A stretch of 20,110 nt of DNA from an uncultured Rothia sp. (GCA_946221065.1 CAMIIO010000021.1:1-20110); one strand, 5' to 3'. Counted from the stretch's first letter, positions 7,535 to 16,946 are shown. Notes: a model not told the origin generated them from the letters alone. Numbers and translations are program-made.

Positions 7535-8974
7535 TTATGCATATTTCATAGCCGCTTGAGCAGCTGCCATAGCTAGTTCTTCATCAGCTCTATTAGCCCA
7601 GCCAGCACTAATAAACTGCCAGTCTCCAATGACGATAGGTAATTCTTCTTCCAACTCATCAGAGAGCAACAAAACCGATAAAGCCGATTCATCTAGCTGT
7701 TTGATCTTCTCGGCGTGCCTGGACTGAGCTAAGAGACGGAATCTTTTTCGAGCCCTTCGAAGCCTGCCTAAAGTAATCGAATAAGACCGTGATTTTGTAG
7801 CGAAATGTCCGCGAAACCCTAATTCTTTGACCCATTTTCTGAGCAAACCGTAACTAGAATGAGCGTTCGGGTTATTGCCTACCTTTTGAATACAAGACAT
7901 GAGACGGTGAAAATGCGCATTTCGCTTGCCTTCTGCAAAAGCTGAATCTGCCGATTTCGTAGAGTACTTCGCGATATACCCAGCGACTGCCTGCGCAGAG
8001 AGCTTGTTGTTATCTAGTCGTTCATTGGTGACAATTTTGGCGTCAATTTGCTTACCGAATCTCAGCAACCGAGGAGGATCAGCGTCAGTAATAGGCAACG
8101 AAACTACTTTGATAGATTGCGCTGCTGAAAGCGCTGTTTTTTCAAAACATCAGAAGTTATGGCGGAAGGAGCTTCTGCAAACTCGCCTTTTAGCTTGGGA
8201 TCATCTACACGAATAAGCGCGTGAAAATGGATGCAACCACGTTCCTGAAACTCAGCAACTTTAGCGAACTGAAGACTAAAGAACTCATTGATTTCTAAAA
8301 TTTTGATACCCAACGACTGCGCGAGAGTTCTGCGTAACTGAATAGTAAATCGCCACCAGAGCTCAGGGGAGTAATACTGCCAGACAACATGAGAAGCATA
8401 GTCATAGCACTCGCTACAAAGGGGCTGGCCTAATTGCGAATCGCCGTCTTGATGCTTCTTAAAACAGCCAGTGGGGCGACCATGACGGCAGAGGCTCATC
8501 TTGAAGCGTGGTTTACAAGCCTGGTTATGAGGACGTTTACCGTGCACGCTGCCGAAAGAAGGAGCAGTCAGAGTAAGAAAAATTGTGGGATTATTGCGGA
8601 CTTGCTCAGGAACATTTTTACCACCGAGCATTCCAGTACGAATCATTTCGAACATATCTCGCGCGTAAACGCGTGAACACGCAGGACATTTAGATTTTCT
8701 ACGATTGCCGCAGGGGAGAAGTAGCTCTGTTCCTTCGCCAGAGGAATCACCGAATGAAGATAAGATTTCACCCGTCTGACGGTCAACCGTTTGGGAACTG
8801 CCTTTGAGGTGGATAGGATGAGCACAGAAGTGAACTCGTTCTGCTTGGGCAGCCCAATCCCTGAAACCACGTGAAATTAGCCTTCTGCCTACTTGTTCAG
8901 CGAGGTCCTCAGTCAGATGATCTAAAATCTAGTGGAACGCCGATTTCTTCTATTTCATCAGTGAAGAATGGCAT
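7535..8974 (-). pseudogene. repSA: RepSA-like rolling-circle replication initiator, two frameshifts
   Basis: Three consecutive frames make one protein of about 479 aa. It opens at ATG 8974 (AAAGGAGGTGA 12 bases upstream) and reads MPFFTDEIEEIGVPLD. A base too many in a T4 run (8924-8927) shifts it; with three T it continues DLDHLTEDLAEQVG. A base too few in an A6 run (8137-8142 on the plus strand) breaks it again; with seven A it reads DVLKKTALSAAQSIKVV and on to the end. Family marks: Cys pairs of a zinc-type region (CGNRRKSKCPAC, CRHGRPTGC, CSECYDY), the metal motif CIHFHALIR, and the catalytic Tyr region VAGYIAKYSTKS. Such proteins start rolling-circle replication of the excised AICE. As written, no full-length product is made. 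Programmed slippage on the A run is possible but would not fix the first break. Confidence 0.85.
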
Positions 8975-9013
8975 GAGAACGAGTTCACCTCCTTTCAATC
9001 TTGTTTTCTGAAA

Positions 9014-9169
9014 CTAGCTAACTGTTTCGCGTCGTTTGCGACGAGGACGTTTTTCACCCGGAACAGTCTCAGGTTTGTCGCTTTCGATAGTTGAGTTCGA
9101 AGCGGTTTCTGGCTGAGATACTTTCAACTGAGCATGCATACTATTAGCCCGCTCAGAACTAACTAGCAA
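9014..9169 (-). CDS. small basic-tailed ORF between tra and rep
   Basis: 51 aa from TTG 9169, overlapping the tra stop by 11 bases, with GAAGAGGG just upstream; an internal ATG at 9139 would give 41 aa. It is rich in Ser/Thr/Glu and ends in a strongly basic stretch (EKRPRRKRRETVS). No family recognised. Position suggests it is part of the tra-rep operon, perhaps nucleic-acid binding. It could be non-coding. Confidence 0.4.
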   Translation of the reverse strand: MLVSSERANSMHAQLKVSQPETASNSTIESDKPETVPGEKRPRRKRRETVS

Positions 9170-10594
9170 TGCCCTCTTCAACTCGCTGGATGTACGTCGA
9201 ATATTCAGTATTATCAGCCTGAATCTTCGTGAGCTTCACGCCAGGAGCCTCCATCACCGCGCGTCCTGGAGGGAATTCATAAATCTTCCCCACGAGCTCT
9301 GGCGAAGCTTGCTGATGCAACATACGAATCGAATCAGGATTATCCACACGAAGAGAAATCTTCCGGCCTAACTGTGCACGACTATCGGTATCAATCGCTT
9401 CGGCACTCATACGCTGGGCAAGAACGATAACGCGAATACCGACTTTTGCACCTTCTTTGAGAAGTCGACCAACGGAACGCTCAATTTTGGGACGAAGACG
9501 GTCACCAGTACGCCGTCCAGAAGCGTCATCATCACTCTTAGCGGTAGAAGTCAGACCCGGATATTCTTCCAAAACAACCGTAATAAGTGGCATCTCAGGC
9601 GTGAAATGATCTAATTTATCGATGCGGTAATGATTCAACAGAGCGATGCGCGAACCCATAGCATTCACAATGTTCTCTAGAACTGCCGCAGCATGTTCTA
9701 TGTCTTTAGTTCCGTTATGAATCCATGCTGCGCCTCTGCCCGATGTGAAAGGGGAGAGCAGAACGCCCGTAGGATCAATACCGCAAATCAATACATCATC
9801 CCGGTAGGAGAGCCCCGAAAGGATTTCCATACATCAGAGCGCTTTTACCCTGAGCGGGTAACACCTTGAATTGCTGTATGAACAGACTCAGAGACATCTA
9901 GGAAGACTTCTTCTCCACGTTCTGAACGCCCGATGATGAGGCCACCATGATAATTTTCTGGGGGAGCGATAGAGTTTCTCACTCCGCTGAGGCTATCTGC
10001 AAAGAACAGGGTGATACGGATAGCATTGGGTGCTAAGATTTCGGAATCCCAATGATGTGTCTGAGTTACAGCTGCAATCTGCTCTCCTGCTGCTTGAATA
10101 TCGTGCGCAGTCTGCCCCGGTCGGCTAGAGATAACGTAATTGACCCGCTGAGGTTCTATGACGACCTTCTGCAAAATAGGATCAACCCAAAAATCTCGAT
10201 TGATAGGAATATCTTTGACCTTCAGCGGAGGACGCTTCTCCAAATAGGAGAGACCAACCGCGCGAGATATCTGGGGCCATTCCTTATGGATCGCCTCGAT
10301 ATTTTTGCGATTCAGTTTAGGGTATGCATATTTGTCTCTGAAGCTATAGGGCTAAAAGGTGTACCAAACCCAGAAAGCTAACGGAAAAGCATAGAGCTCA
10401 AATAGCAAGAGCAGAGTAGCCGTTCCGCTCCAATCCAGCTGCCAAAGGGCAATGGGGTAGACAACCAGAACGAAAATGAGAGACAGTCACCGGACCTTAA
10501 AAGGCCAGCAGAATACAAGCCAAGTACTTCTGAAGAAGTATGCTAACCAGCTCCGAAGGTGGTGGCCGCGCGCAATGAGGGCAAGCTTGTACAT
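9159..10594 (-). pseudogene. tra: FtsK/SpoIIIE-like conjugative translocase (TraSA type), four lesions
   Basis: Reads as one protein of about 477 aa from ATG 10594. The first part carries two membrane stretches (STWLVFCWPF...LSLIFVLVVYPIAL and TATLLLLFELYAFPLAFWVW), then a linker and a RecA-like motor. Breaks: TGA at 10487-10489 (between KVR and LSLIF; TGG expected), TAG at 10352-10354 (between WYTF and PYSF), and two one-base insertions in the Walker A region, in GGG 9848-9850 and AAA 9824-9826. Corrected, the P-loop reads GVTRSGKSALMYGILSGL. Walker B is LITVVLEEYPGL, followed by AEAIDTDSRAQLGRKISLRV. AICE translocases of this type move double-stranded plasmid DNA between mycelial cells. It starts 2 bases after the pra stop. 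In this sequence it is dead several times over. Confidence 0.87.
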
Positions 10595-10596
10595 GA

Positions 10597-11015
10597 TTAC
10601 TCACCCTTGGACGTTATGGACGCAGATTTTGCCGCTGCTTTAATACCAGTAGCTTTGAAGGAGTATCCAATGGAAGGACGATTGCCATTGGTAACTACGT
10701 AGGGAGTAACCGTAAGGTTTTCAAAATCTACAGTAGGAAAGGACATACCATCTTTAGGTTCAGGTAGAGCCGGCATCGAGGCCGACAGTATTTTGACTGC
10801 AAAGGTCTTTTGAACTGCCTTTGCTTCAGGATCGGCATCAAGAACGGTTACTTGCCATACAGGGAGGTGGGTCTTTTCGTCGATTTTTTGCGGCCGCTCT
10901 CCGTCTTGGGCTGGTGCGTTGAAATCTCCTACTTTTCAATCCCGCTAACTAGCATGCACCCATAACCATTTGAGACGGCATGAGCAGTAGTGTGGATTCC
11001 TTGAGAAAATGACAT
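10597..11015 (-). pseudogene. pra: Pra-like activator of AICE replication/integration/excision, frameshifted
   Basis: ATG 11015 with AAAGGA 7 bases upstream reads MSFSQGIHTTAHAVSNGYGC..SGIEK then hits TAG. One extra A in the A4 run (10933-10936 on the plus strand) joins it to a 111-codon frame with no start of its own: VGDFNAPAQDGERP, then LPVWQVTVLDADPEAKA, FAVKILSASMPALPEPKDG, VDFENLTVTPYVV and YSFKATGIKAAAKSAS. Total about 139 aa. This pattern (HAxxxGxGC, PVWQVxVxDADPEAK, LTVTPYV, YSFRATG) is that of the Pra-type regulators placed first in AICE backbones, which switch on rep, xis and int. The assignment is from memory of the family. It overlaps nothing and precedes tra by 2 bases. Confidence 0.78.
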
Positions 11016-11139
11016 CGGTTTTCCTTTGTATCTAGGCTATAAACTTCTATATTTCAGCTCTAAAACCTATAGTTTATGAGCTATAAACATAGAATGGACG
11101 GTTATAGCGTCATGTATCAACAACCTATAAACTGGATAT
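11016..11139. promoter_or_regulatory. divergent control region with CTATAAAC motifs every 44 bp
   Basis: Between the divergent pra and HTH genes. CTATAAAC occurs at 11037-11044, 11081-11088 and 11125-11132, an exact 44-base step. Half sites in the other direction lie between them: GTTTAT at 11072-11077 (paired with ATAAAC of the middle copy) and GTTATAG at 11101-11107. Equal spacing of about four helical turns would place bound proteins on one face of the DNA. The region is AT-rich and likely holds promoters both ways. Binding by the adjacent HTH protein or by a Pra/KorSA-type regulator is inference. Confidence 0.55.
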
Positions 11140-11936
11140 ATGTTTGACGAGAAATTTAGCCAGCTCCACGATGTGCAGAATCCTTTAGATCAATTCGCGC
11201 AAGCAACAGAGCTTCTAAGTTTCAACCAACAACTTGGAGTTGAGATTGCTCGAGTGCGTAAGCAAGCTATAGAGCGAGCTGTAAACGAATACGGGATGAG
11301 CTATTCAGCGGTCGCTGAAGCTGTAGGGCTTACTAAAGGTAGAATCGCGCAGATTAAAAAACAGCTCCACCAGAAGAGCGGAGATTCTTCGGGTATGGAC
11401 CTATCAATCTTGTAATCCCGCAACGTGTACAGGCGGGTCGCCAATTCTCTCAAGTGGATTATGGGGATCTCCAGGCGCGAACTAAATTAAAAGAATTCTT
11501 GGAGAGCCTTGCATTCGAAACGCACCAAGTAGAAATTACATATAACCAGACTCTGGATTTTTGGGGCGATACGGTTGCAATATGTGGTCCTAAAAACTCT
11601 TCAGTGATTAGAAAGCTTCTTAAATCCGATCAACGGATTAGTTTCGTGGAATCAAGCCTAGGAAGCTGACGCATAGAAGGTTCTAATGGAGAAGAGATTA
11701 GTGGAGAGGGCGACCTGGGATATATAGGACGAATACCCTGTGGGAACAACCAAATATTGATTGTGGCTGGTCTTCATGTGGCAGGGTCAATTGGGGCGAT
11801 TGAGTATCTAATATCCCATCTTCCGAATCTGTATGAAAAAATTGGTACCCAGAATTTTTCAATGCTTATTGATTCGAAAATGGACGAACTGGGAAACTTT
11901 AACTCAACAGCAATTGGTGAGGCTATGCCGCTATGA
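11140..11936 (+). pseudogene. HTH protein with a conserved C-terminal domain, frameshift plus stop
   Basis: Three parts rejoin to about 265 aa. ATG 11140 opens a 91-codon frame with a helix-turn-helix, YSAVAEAVGLTKGRIAQI (about 54-72). A base missing in the A6 run (11356-11361) ends it early; with seven A it continues KTAPPEERRFFGYGPINLV...FSQVDYGDLQARTKLKEF to VAICGPKNSSVIRKLL. A TGA at 11667-11669 then interrupts the same frame, which resumes through GDLGYIGRIP, ILIVAGLHVAGSIGAIEYL to the stop at 11934-11936. Actinobacterial proteins built as HTH plus 'AICGPK' plus 'AGxHxxGS' segments are familiar to me but their function is not. It overlaps the PP2C-like gene by ATGA. A likely role is regulation of the element or of its partner. 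Confidence 0.7.
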
Positions 11937-12729
11937 AAATTGAATCTGCAACTTTAGCCGGAGGAAAAGTAAACCAGGATTATTACGCTTATAGGGATAC
12001 ATATGCTCTATTTCTTGATGGATCTTCTTCCTTTTTGCCGGAGCAAACTTCTATAAATGCTGCTACATATGTGAAAGCTTTAGGAGAGTCTCTTTCTTCG
12101 CAGCTCGAGCATTGCGAATTGAACGAAATCCCGAATGTCTTGGCGGACTCGATCATAAAAGTTGTAGAAAAATATGAGCTTGTGGAAGAGAGCTCACCTA
12201 ATAGCACTGTCGTTATTGCGAAATGGAACCAAGAAGAAGTTGTTATCTATGTGCTTGGAGATAGCTCATGTTTAGTTTTCGATAACAGTAATAACACAGT
12301 GGAATTAACTGACAATCGGATGTCTCAGTTTGGAGCAGATATTCGTTCGAAATATAGAAACCGGTTATCTAACGGTTGCGGATTTGATCTGAGACATAAA
12401 CAGTTGTTGAGTATTTTACAACAAACACAGATTAAATATAGAAAATGGTTACTGGATTAGCGGAGCCATTCCTTAAGCTTCTTATCATGGGCTTATTTTT
12501 ACTAAGAGAATCAGTAATATTTCTAAAATTATTCTAGCTTCTGACGGAGGTTTAGCTAGTTATCGAAATATGGCTATAAGTGATCAAATTAATCCTATTA
12601 AATCATTGTTTGAAATTCTGAAAATCCAGCACAAAAAGAGACTGAAGATGAAAGGGTAGGCGTTTTCCTCGAAGTAAGCTACATGATGATAAGACTCTAG
12701 TTGGATTATTTTTTGATAACCTTAAATAG
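11933..12729 (+). pseudogene. PP2C-like Ser/Thr phosphatase, three frameshifts and one stop
   Basis: About 265 aa when rejoined. The first 166 or so codons are open from ATG 11933, which overlaps the upstream stop. Metal-site motifs appear in PP2C order: NQD (14-16), LFLDGS (Asp29-Gly30), NSTVVIA, VLGDSS (Asp110); then past the breaks IILASDGGLASY (12532-12567) and HDDKTLVGLFF ending at TAG 12727-12729. Breaks: one A too many in AAA 12434-12436 (corrected QINIENGYWISGAIP), TAA at 12474-12476, one A short in 12621-12624, one T short in 12663-12666. PP2C enzymes are Mn/Mg-dependent protein phosphatases. It is coupled to the HTH gene, so the two were probably one regulatory pair. It ends 1 base before the convergent gajB stop. 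Confidence 0.75.
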
Positions 12730-12730
12730 C

Positions 12731-14382
12731 TCATGGTATATTATCTAGTGCGTAAAATTCATTTATATATTTATTGAAATCACTTTGTCTAGATAGATGT
12801 TTACTAAGAAGTGATGCAAAAGGAGAATTCTTCAGGGTATATGGTTTCCCATTCTTTAGACTTATTCTACGTTCAGCTCTGGATATAAATATTCCATACT
12901 TTGCTCGAGAAATTATTACCAATAAAATTCTCTTCTCTTCTTCCCGTTGCTCTGGAGTCTCGGCCAGGAAGGAAGGGATATGGCCATCTTCTACCCCCGG
13001 TACGAAAACCCAGTCGAACTGTAGGCCTTTCCCCGCGTGAGCAGTTAAAAGATGCACCCCTGGTGACAGATCCTCTTCTGCGGGTATCGACGACAAATAT
13101 TCAAAGGCTTCTTCAAAATCTCCAGTTTGTCTCGCTAGATCAGAAAACTCTTCAAGTGCTCTTTCTGCTTCATTTCTTAAATGAGGGTTATGTTTTCCTA
13201 TGATTTGATAACAGGCTTTTTGGATTAGATCTAAATCTTTATTTCTTCCGATCTTTTCATAGGCTTCTTTGATGATTGAAACTGCATCAGAGTTGTTTAT
13301 TTGTTTTTCCCAATTTTTGACAGGCAAACTACTTTTCTGAAAAGCCTGATCGACCTCGTAACGTCTCCAATTCATACGCGAAATGACACCGATTGTGGCT
13401 TCGGGGGAGAAATCTAGTATTTGTTTAGCTGCGTCAGCTATATACTGAGCCTCTTGTTGTGCTGAGGGGAAGCGGGCCCCTGCTGAAACCCCGTCCTTGA
13501 ACCAACGACTACTATCGTTTGTGAGTAGAGTTCCTCCCCCCCATAGACTCTGACACGGATCCTAACAACTTAAGGATATTAGGTGCAGATCTGTAAGAAA
13601 CATCTAGCTGTTTGGGTTCTCCGCAGAGTCTTCGAAGGATTTTCTGGACTTGATTGGGGTCTGCCCCTGCCCAGGTATAGATACCTTGAAGTGGATCTCC
13701 TACGAATGTCCGATTTTCAGAACTCCTCAGGGAAATCTCTAGTTGTTGCAGTGATAAATCTTGAAATTCATCAACTAAAACGGCACCATAGTGCTGATTG
13801 TAGATCTCTTTTATTTCTGGGACTCGTAGAAGCAGCTGTGCTCGATGCAATAAATCGTTGTAAGTTAAGGAGTTACGGTCTAATCTATTTATCTCAAATC
13901 TATGTGCTACAGGGTTGACCTTCTCAAGTATAGATAAAATCTGTTCATCCGAAATTGGTTTTCTCTTAAGGCGAGATAAAATTTCATCAGCTATTTTTTT
14001 TTAATTCATCTTTTTCGGCAGCTGTTTTTTGCTCAGATATCGAATCATTCCATAAGCTCAATTCTATTTTTTCGCTGGGTGATTCAAAATCTGTAGGAAA
14101 CCCTAATGTTTTTCCATGACTTTGGATTAGTTCAGAAGCATGACCGTGGAAATTTTTAACTGTGACATATTTCCGTTTTCTATCTGCTCCAAGTACTGTG
14201 TTCAGGCGATCGTCAAGATTATTTCTCGCTTTATTAGAAAAAGTGAGAGCTAATATTTTTTGATTTTTTTCGAGCGTGCTAATTAGATAATTTGCACGTT
14301 TTGCTAGGAGTTCAGTTTTGCCACAGCCAGGAGGTGCTATAACGTAAATATTTTTTGATTCGTCATTTGCGATATTATTCAT
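12731..14382 (-). pseudogene. gajB: GajB, UvrD-like helicase of a Gabija system, two run-length frameshifts
   Basis: Three frames join into a complete SF1 helicase of about 549 aa. Breaks: an A9 run (T9 at 13994-14002) where eight A restores ELKKIADEILSRLK, and a G7 run (C7 at 13536-13542) where six G restores SMGGGTLLTNDSSRWFKDG. Motifs in order: Walker A PPGCGKT (17-23), motif Ia LALTFSNKARNN, Walker B VLVDEFQDLS, motif III GDPLQGIYTWAGA, motif IV LDVSYRSAPNI, motif V HLLTAHAGKGLQFDWVFVPG, motif VI EEKRILLVIISRAK. Its ATG lies inside the gajA stop region (8-base overlap). GajB senses DNA ends or single strands and activates GajA in known Gabija defence. If the run lengths are real, it is off here. 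It is convergent with the PP2C-like gene. Confidence 0.86.
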
Positions 14383-16003
14383 TTTGTAAAGTACTTACTA
14401 GTTTATCCAAGAGCCTTTTTATACTCTGAATTTTATTTGCATTATCTTCTGTCATTGTTTTAGCAACGGCCAATGCTGAAGCAACTTTCTTACCACGACA
14501 GTAAGATGCCATCTGTGAAGGCATGACAAAAGATATATCCTCAACTCCTGCTGAATCTACTACTGAATCTATATTGTTAATAACTCGATTCTCAACAAGT
14601 CTGGTGGCTACTTCCCGAGCGCCTAATGCCTGACAATATTCATCCTCTAAATCATTATTGGAGACAAAAACTACATGGTCAATCCTATCTTTAAGTTTTC
14701 CTGGAACTTGGCCTAACCATTTATCCTTACTGTCATCGTCTACAAGGCCATAAACAGGAATATCAAACCCTTTTTTACCCAGTAATTTGTAAACAGCTGG
14801 AAAATTACCTGACCCGCCCAAAACAAAAATGATAGCGCCTATACGGTCTAGAGAAATTCCTTTTGCACGGGCTGCTGCCTCTACTATAATTCGATCAGCA
14901 ATACCCTCCACCACAATGACAGAAGAAGCGGTCAACAGCTCTAGTATCTGGGGAGACCACCAGTGCGCTTCTTCTTCCGCCTGCAGACGGAAGTTTTCCG
15001 CGTCTAACTGGTGACTACTGCCTGAACTGGTAATTGCTAGTACAGTCTCGGGTGGAAAATTTTGGACAATATGAGATGAGTGCGTTACTAAAATCTTTTG
15101 GCTTGCACCGCTATTAAGCAGCTGGGCAATAGTCCGTTGACCCGAAGGATGGAGGTGTATCTCTGGCTCATCTATAGCAACGATTTGGTTCCCACCTTCA
15201 ACAAGATCAAAAAGTGTTAAGGAAATTAGCTGTCTCATTCCGTCTGACTGCTCAGTTATCGGAGAATCCCACCCATTATTGGTTAGGAAAAGGGTAGTAT
15301 TTTTAAGGACAGTATCGCTTGGATCGTTCTGTGTTCTTAGGGATAAATCTTCCTTTCTAAATTGATTAGGTAGTGCTTTAGAGAAGTGCCTGGCGACCTC
15401 TCCCAACATCTCTTGCACAGCCTCGCTACTGCCTAAAACCGAATTGAACGATTCGAGCGCATCTGAGAGAGTTTCCTTTTCTTCGCCTAATTGTGATTCG
15501 AGAGCTTCAACCATAGCGTAAACAGCACCTGATGAACCTTCTAAGGCTTTAGCGCTGGTTTGTCTTTGCGCTGACAAGTAGCGCCACCCGATAGCTTCAA
15601 CCTGACTTCTCGTAAGATTTCTGATTTCTCCACGCCCAGGGCACCATCGTGTAACCAAAAGATTCTCTTCATCCTCAGGATCTTGGAGCGCTTCAAGACA
15701 GATTTCTAAACTCTTAGTTCTATCATCAGGGTGAACATCAATTTCTCTATGGAAAATAGCGCCATCAGAGTCCGTTATGTCAGAAAACTTTACTACTACC
15801 TCAAGTTTTTCCTCCTTATCTCTTAGATCGTCCATAGTAAGGAGCTGAAGTTTTCCCGCTGTTCCTAGAACAATATCTAACATCCGGAGTAAGGAGCTTT
15901 TGCCAACATTATTGGGGCCGATAATGACAAGGTCTTTTCTTACCTCAATCGTTGCGTCCTGTAACCGCGAGTAGTTTTTGAGGGAAATAGAACTGATTTT
16001 CAA
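14375..16003 (-). CDS. gajA: GajA, OLD-family ATPase/TOPRIM nuclease of a Gabija system
   Basis: 542 aa, intact, close to the usual GajA length of just under 600. The N-terminal ABC-type ATPase has Walker A GPNNVGKSS (29-37), a signature-like SDGMRQ (253-258), Walker B IVAIDEPEIHLHP (Asp278-Glu279) and His308 (LVTHSS). The C-terminal TOPRIM domain has SVIVVEGIAD (Glu366), FVLGGSGNFPA and YGLVDDDSKDKW (Asp422-424), the metal-binding set for DNA cleavage. An OLD protein followed by an overlapping UvrD helicase is the class 2 OLD, or Gabija, arrangement: GajA cuts phage DNA when nucleotide levels fall. TTG 16003 overlaps the TGA of the upstream nuclease gene (TTGA), and ATGAATAA joins its end to gajB. 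No lesion. Confidence 0.92.
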   Translation of the reverse strand: MKISSISLKNYSRLQDATIEVRKDLVIIGPNNVGKSSLLRMLDIVLGTAGKLQLLTMDDLRDKEEKLEVVVKFSDITDSDGAIFHREIDVHPDDRTKSLEICLEALQDPEDEENLLVTRWCPGRGEIRNLTRSQVEAIGWRYLSAQRQTSAKALEGSSGAVYAMVEALESQLGEEKETLSDALESFNSVLGSSEAVQEMLGEVARHFSKALPNQFRKEDLSLRTQNDPSDTVLKNTTLFLTNNGWDSPITEQSDGMRQLISLTLFDLVEGGNQIVAIDEPEIHLHPSGQRTIAQLLNSGASQKILVTHSSHIVQNFPPETVLAITSSGSSHQLDAENFRLQAEEEAHWWSPQILELLTASSVIVVEGIADRIIVEAAARAKGISLDRIGAIIFVLGGSGNFPAVYKLLGKKGFDIPVYGLVDDDSKDKWLGQVPGKLKDRIDHVVFVSNNDLEDEYCQALGAREVATRLVENRVINNIDSVVDSAGVEDISFVMPSQMASYCRGKKVASALAVAKTMTEDNANKIQSIKRLLDKLVSTLQNE

Positions 16004-16946
16004 TTTTTCACCACGTATAGTAGACCGTCTTCATCAAATACAGCTAAACTCAGCCCAACTGATTGGACAAGGTCAATGAGATCTTCCGACGGTATGAACG
16101 GAACAACGACAGTGCAACGCTGTGGAGCTGGGGTGATATGTCTTCTATAGTCTTGTAGCTGCGCAACTGCCATTCTTATATCGTTTCTTGTCGCATCCCC
16201 CTTGGCTTCGAAGAGTTCATTTAGCTCTTCTATCCATGTATCAGTAAAAAGTGGTTGTCTCTGACCTACCACTGAAATCTTTTTCCTTTTAGGGGCAAAA
16301 CCTTGTTGCTCGAAGTGTTCAATCAAGCTATCTTCAAAAATACGTTCTCTTTTAACAACGTCTGACTCTAAAATTGCTTGCCTTCGGAAGTTCACAGTTT
16401 CTGAGTGCTCACGGGGAACCGTACTAGAAGAGGAATTTTTGGGAACGGTGTTCCGAATAGGATGAGAAGGCCTTTTAAACTGTTTATGATCATCGGGCAT
16501 CAGATGGAAAAGGATAACGGTTCTATCTTGGCCTTTTGCATCCGGCGCAGTAACACGAGTATACGGATCTTCAGGATCGAGATGAAAAGCCCCCACGTAT
16601 TCGTGCAATTTAGCAGATGTTCCTGCAGGATCTTTGCCTACCGCATTGAACAGATGGATTACTTTATCATTATTTACCGTGTCATAAAGAGCTTGATTAT
16701 TATTTCTGTTACCAAAATACTGTGGTCCTAATGTTCCTTGGCCCACGTAGCTGTATCGCTGATGGGAGTCATCTTCCCATCCGTCGAGGTCATAACCATA
16801 AGTTTTTTAGAGGCATCATCCGAGAAAACAAATAAAAAATTCTGTCTTGCTGGAGTTATTATTCCTCCCTGAGGGCCTCCCCCGAAGCGCTGGTTTAGAG
16901 ATTTTCTGAGGATCGTGTCACCAGGCGCGAGATCAAAATCAGTCAT
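16000..16946 (-). pseudogene. SRA/YDG-like plus PD-(D/E)xK nuclease, one frameshift
   Basis: About 315 aa once a base is added to the A6 run at 16803-16808: FSDDASKK then TYGYDLDGWEDDSHQRYSYV. ATG 16946 opens APGDTILRKSLNQRFGGGPQGGI, then YDLDGW, SYVGQGTLGPQYFGNRNNNQAL and HLFNAVG, the order seen in SRA (YDG) type domains of modification-dependent restriction enzymes. The C-terminal half has LFTDTWIEELNELFEAKGDATR: Asp236, Glu247 and Lys249 form a PD-(D/E)xK nuclease site, followed by MAVAQLQDYRRH. Probable role: recognise a modified base and cut, like type IV enzymes; specificity is unknown. It lies directly before gajA with a 4-base overlap, so it was translated with Gabija. No Shine-Dalgarno is seen; TAATAT lies 7 bases before the ATG, so a leaderless start is possible. 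Confidence 0.72.

Noticed and set aside
8137..8142. Programmed -1 frameshift in rep at the A6 run
   Set aside because: The run is not in the phase of a standard slippery heptamer for this frame, and rep has a second break that slippage here cannot fix. A one-base loss is simpler.
10597..11139. Origin of transfer (clt) in the pra/tra control region
   Set aside because: AICE transfer sites are poorly defined in sequence, and the only repeats here look like an operator; nothing supports a transfer site specifically.
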